This document shows positions 6,609-6,715 of a stretch of 6,715 nt of DNA, piece after piece. Numbering within the stretch: position 1 is the stretch's first letter; every line of letters begins with the position of its first letter. The notes beneath the pieces are model-generated. The model searched no databases, was not told the origin of the DNA, and worked only from the letters and a program-made list of their open reading frames with translations. Source of the stretch: CABHOJ01 sp965649545 (GTDB taxonomy: Bacteria; Pseudomonadota; Gammaproteobacteria; Burkholderiales; Methylophilaceae); assembly GCA_965649545.1 (NCBI GenBank), contig CBFGLF010000094.1:1-6715 (forward strand). The letters are read 5' to 3'. The position numbers and the translations under genes are program-made.

Positions 6609-6634
6609 CAAAAGCCCTCGATTGAGGGCTTTTG
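6609..6634 (-). terminator. Intrinsic terminator of the upstream rRNA operon
   Basis: GCCCTC (6614-6619) and GAGGGC (6624-6629), extended by A4/T4 flanks and a closing C-G pair, form an 11-bp stem with a 4-nt loop. The symmetrical A/T flanks give a U-tract in either direction. It lies 35 nt past the 5S rRNA 3' end and has the position and form of the main rrn terminator on the minus strand. Confidence 0.85.
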
Positions 6635-6639
6635 TCTAA

Positions 6640-6657
6640 ATCGAGTCTAGACTCGAT
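6640..6657. repeat. 18-bp perfect palindrome after the 5S rRNA
   Basis: ATCGAGTCTAGACTCGAT equals its own reverse complement. As RNA it would fold into a stem of at least 7 bp with a CUAG tetraloop, extendable by two G-U pairs. It lacks a U-tract, so it is not an intrinsic terminator by itself. It lies between the 5S rRNA end and the terminator at 6609-6634, where it may protect the precursor 3' end, serve in processing, or assist termination. Confidence 0.6.
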
Positions 6658-6668
6658 CCTATATAAGT

Positions 6669-6715
6669 AGCCTGGCGGTGACCTACTTTCGCACACGAGA
6701 AGTGCACTATCATTG
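6669..6715 (-). rRNA. rrf: 5S ribosomal RNA, 3' part, cut by the window edge
   Basis: The minus strand contains GATAGTGCAC, then GTGTGCGAAAGTAGG, then TCACCGCCAGGC. This aligns with the last 47 or so nucleotides of bacterial 5S rRNA, including the strands of the helix IV/V region and the terminal GCCAGGC that closes helix I. The GAAAGTAGGTCACCGCCAGGC form is typical of betaproteobacteria. The 5' portion and the rest of the rRNA operon lie beyond the right edge. The mature 3' end is placed at about 6669 by comparison with E. coli, so it may be off by a base or two. An AU-rich stretch (6660-6669) follows, which would suit RNase E processing. Confidence 0.9.

Noticed and set aside
1..6715. Search for mobile elements, CRISPR repeats, tRNA genes, defence genes or unknown proteins
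   Set aside because: All coding space is taken by seven well-known genes in conserved order. The gaps are short and hold only regulatory signals. No direct-repeat arrays, transposase sequence or tRNA fold was visible.

Overview
The window is a housekeeping ribosome-biogenesis and translation cluster from a proteobacterium, most likely a betaproteobacterium. The 5S rRNA tail (minus-strand GAAAGTAGGTCACCGCCAGGC), the NusA with two C-terminal acidic repeats, the IF2 N-terminus and the moderate GC content all fit that group. A Methylophilaceae/Nitrosomonadales-type organism is plausible, but I cannot fix the genus by eye. Every gene lies on the minus strand, so the window reads biologically from right to left.

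The right edge (6669-6715) holds the 3' end of a 5S rRNA, the last part of an rRNA operon. It is followed by an 18-bp perfect palindrome (6640-6657) and a strong intrinsic terminator (6609-6634). A short AT-rich gap then carries a 15-bp inverted repeat (6573-6587), an extended -10 promoter (6562-6570) and a second intrinsic terminator (6516-6537) in the leader, just before rimP.

The main operon follows: rimP (6055-6489), nusA (4560-6029), infB (1863-4514), rbfA (1491-1859) and truB (576-1481). Gaps are 25, 45, 3 and 9 nt. Next come rpsO (223-492), with its own probable promoter, an intrinsic terminator (137-179), a leader hairpin (107-133) and the first 27 codons of pnp (1-83), which runs off the left edge.

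The products work together. RimP and RbfA mature the 30S subunit, S15 is a primary 16S-binding 30S protein, and IF2 delivers initiator tRNA. NusA tunes transcription elongation, termination and rRNA antitermination. TruB makes pseudouridine 55 in tRNA, and PNPase degrades mRNA. The order rimP-nusA-infB-rbfA-truB-rpsO-pnp is the classical conserved one.

I see no mobile element, CRISPR array, defence gene or uncharacterised protein, and no evidence of a novel system. The points worth a second look are regulatory: the attenuator-like terminator ahead of an operon that encodes NusA, the inverted repeat in its promoter, the hairpin in the pnp leader, the unusual TTG start of truB, and the direct adjacency of an rRNA operon to this cluster.
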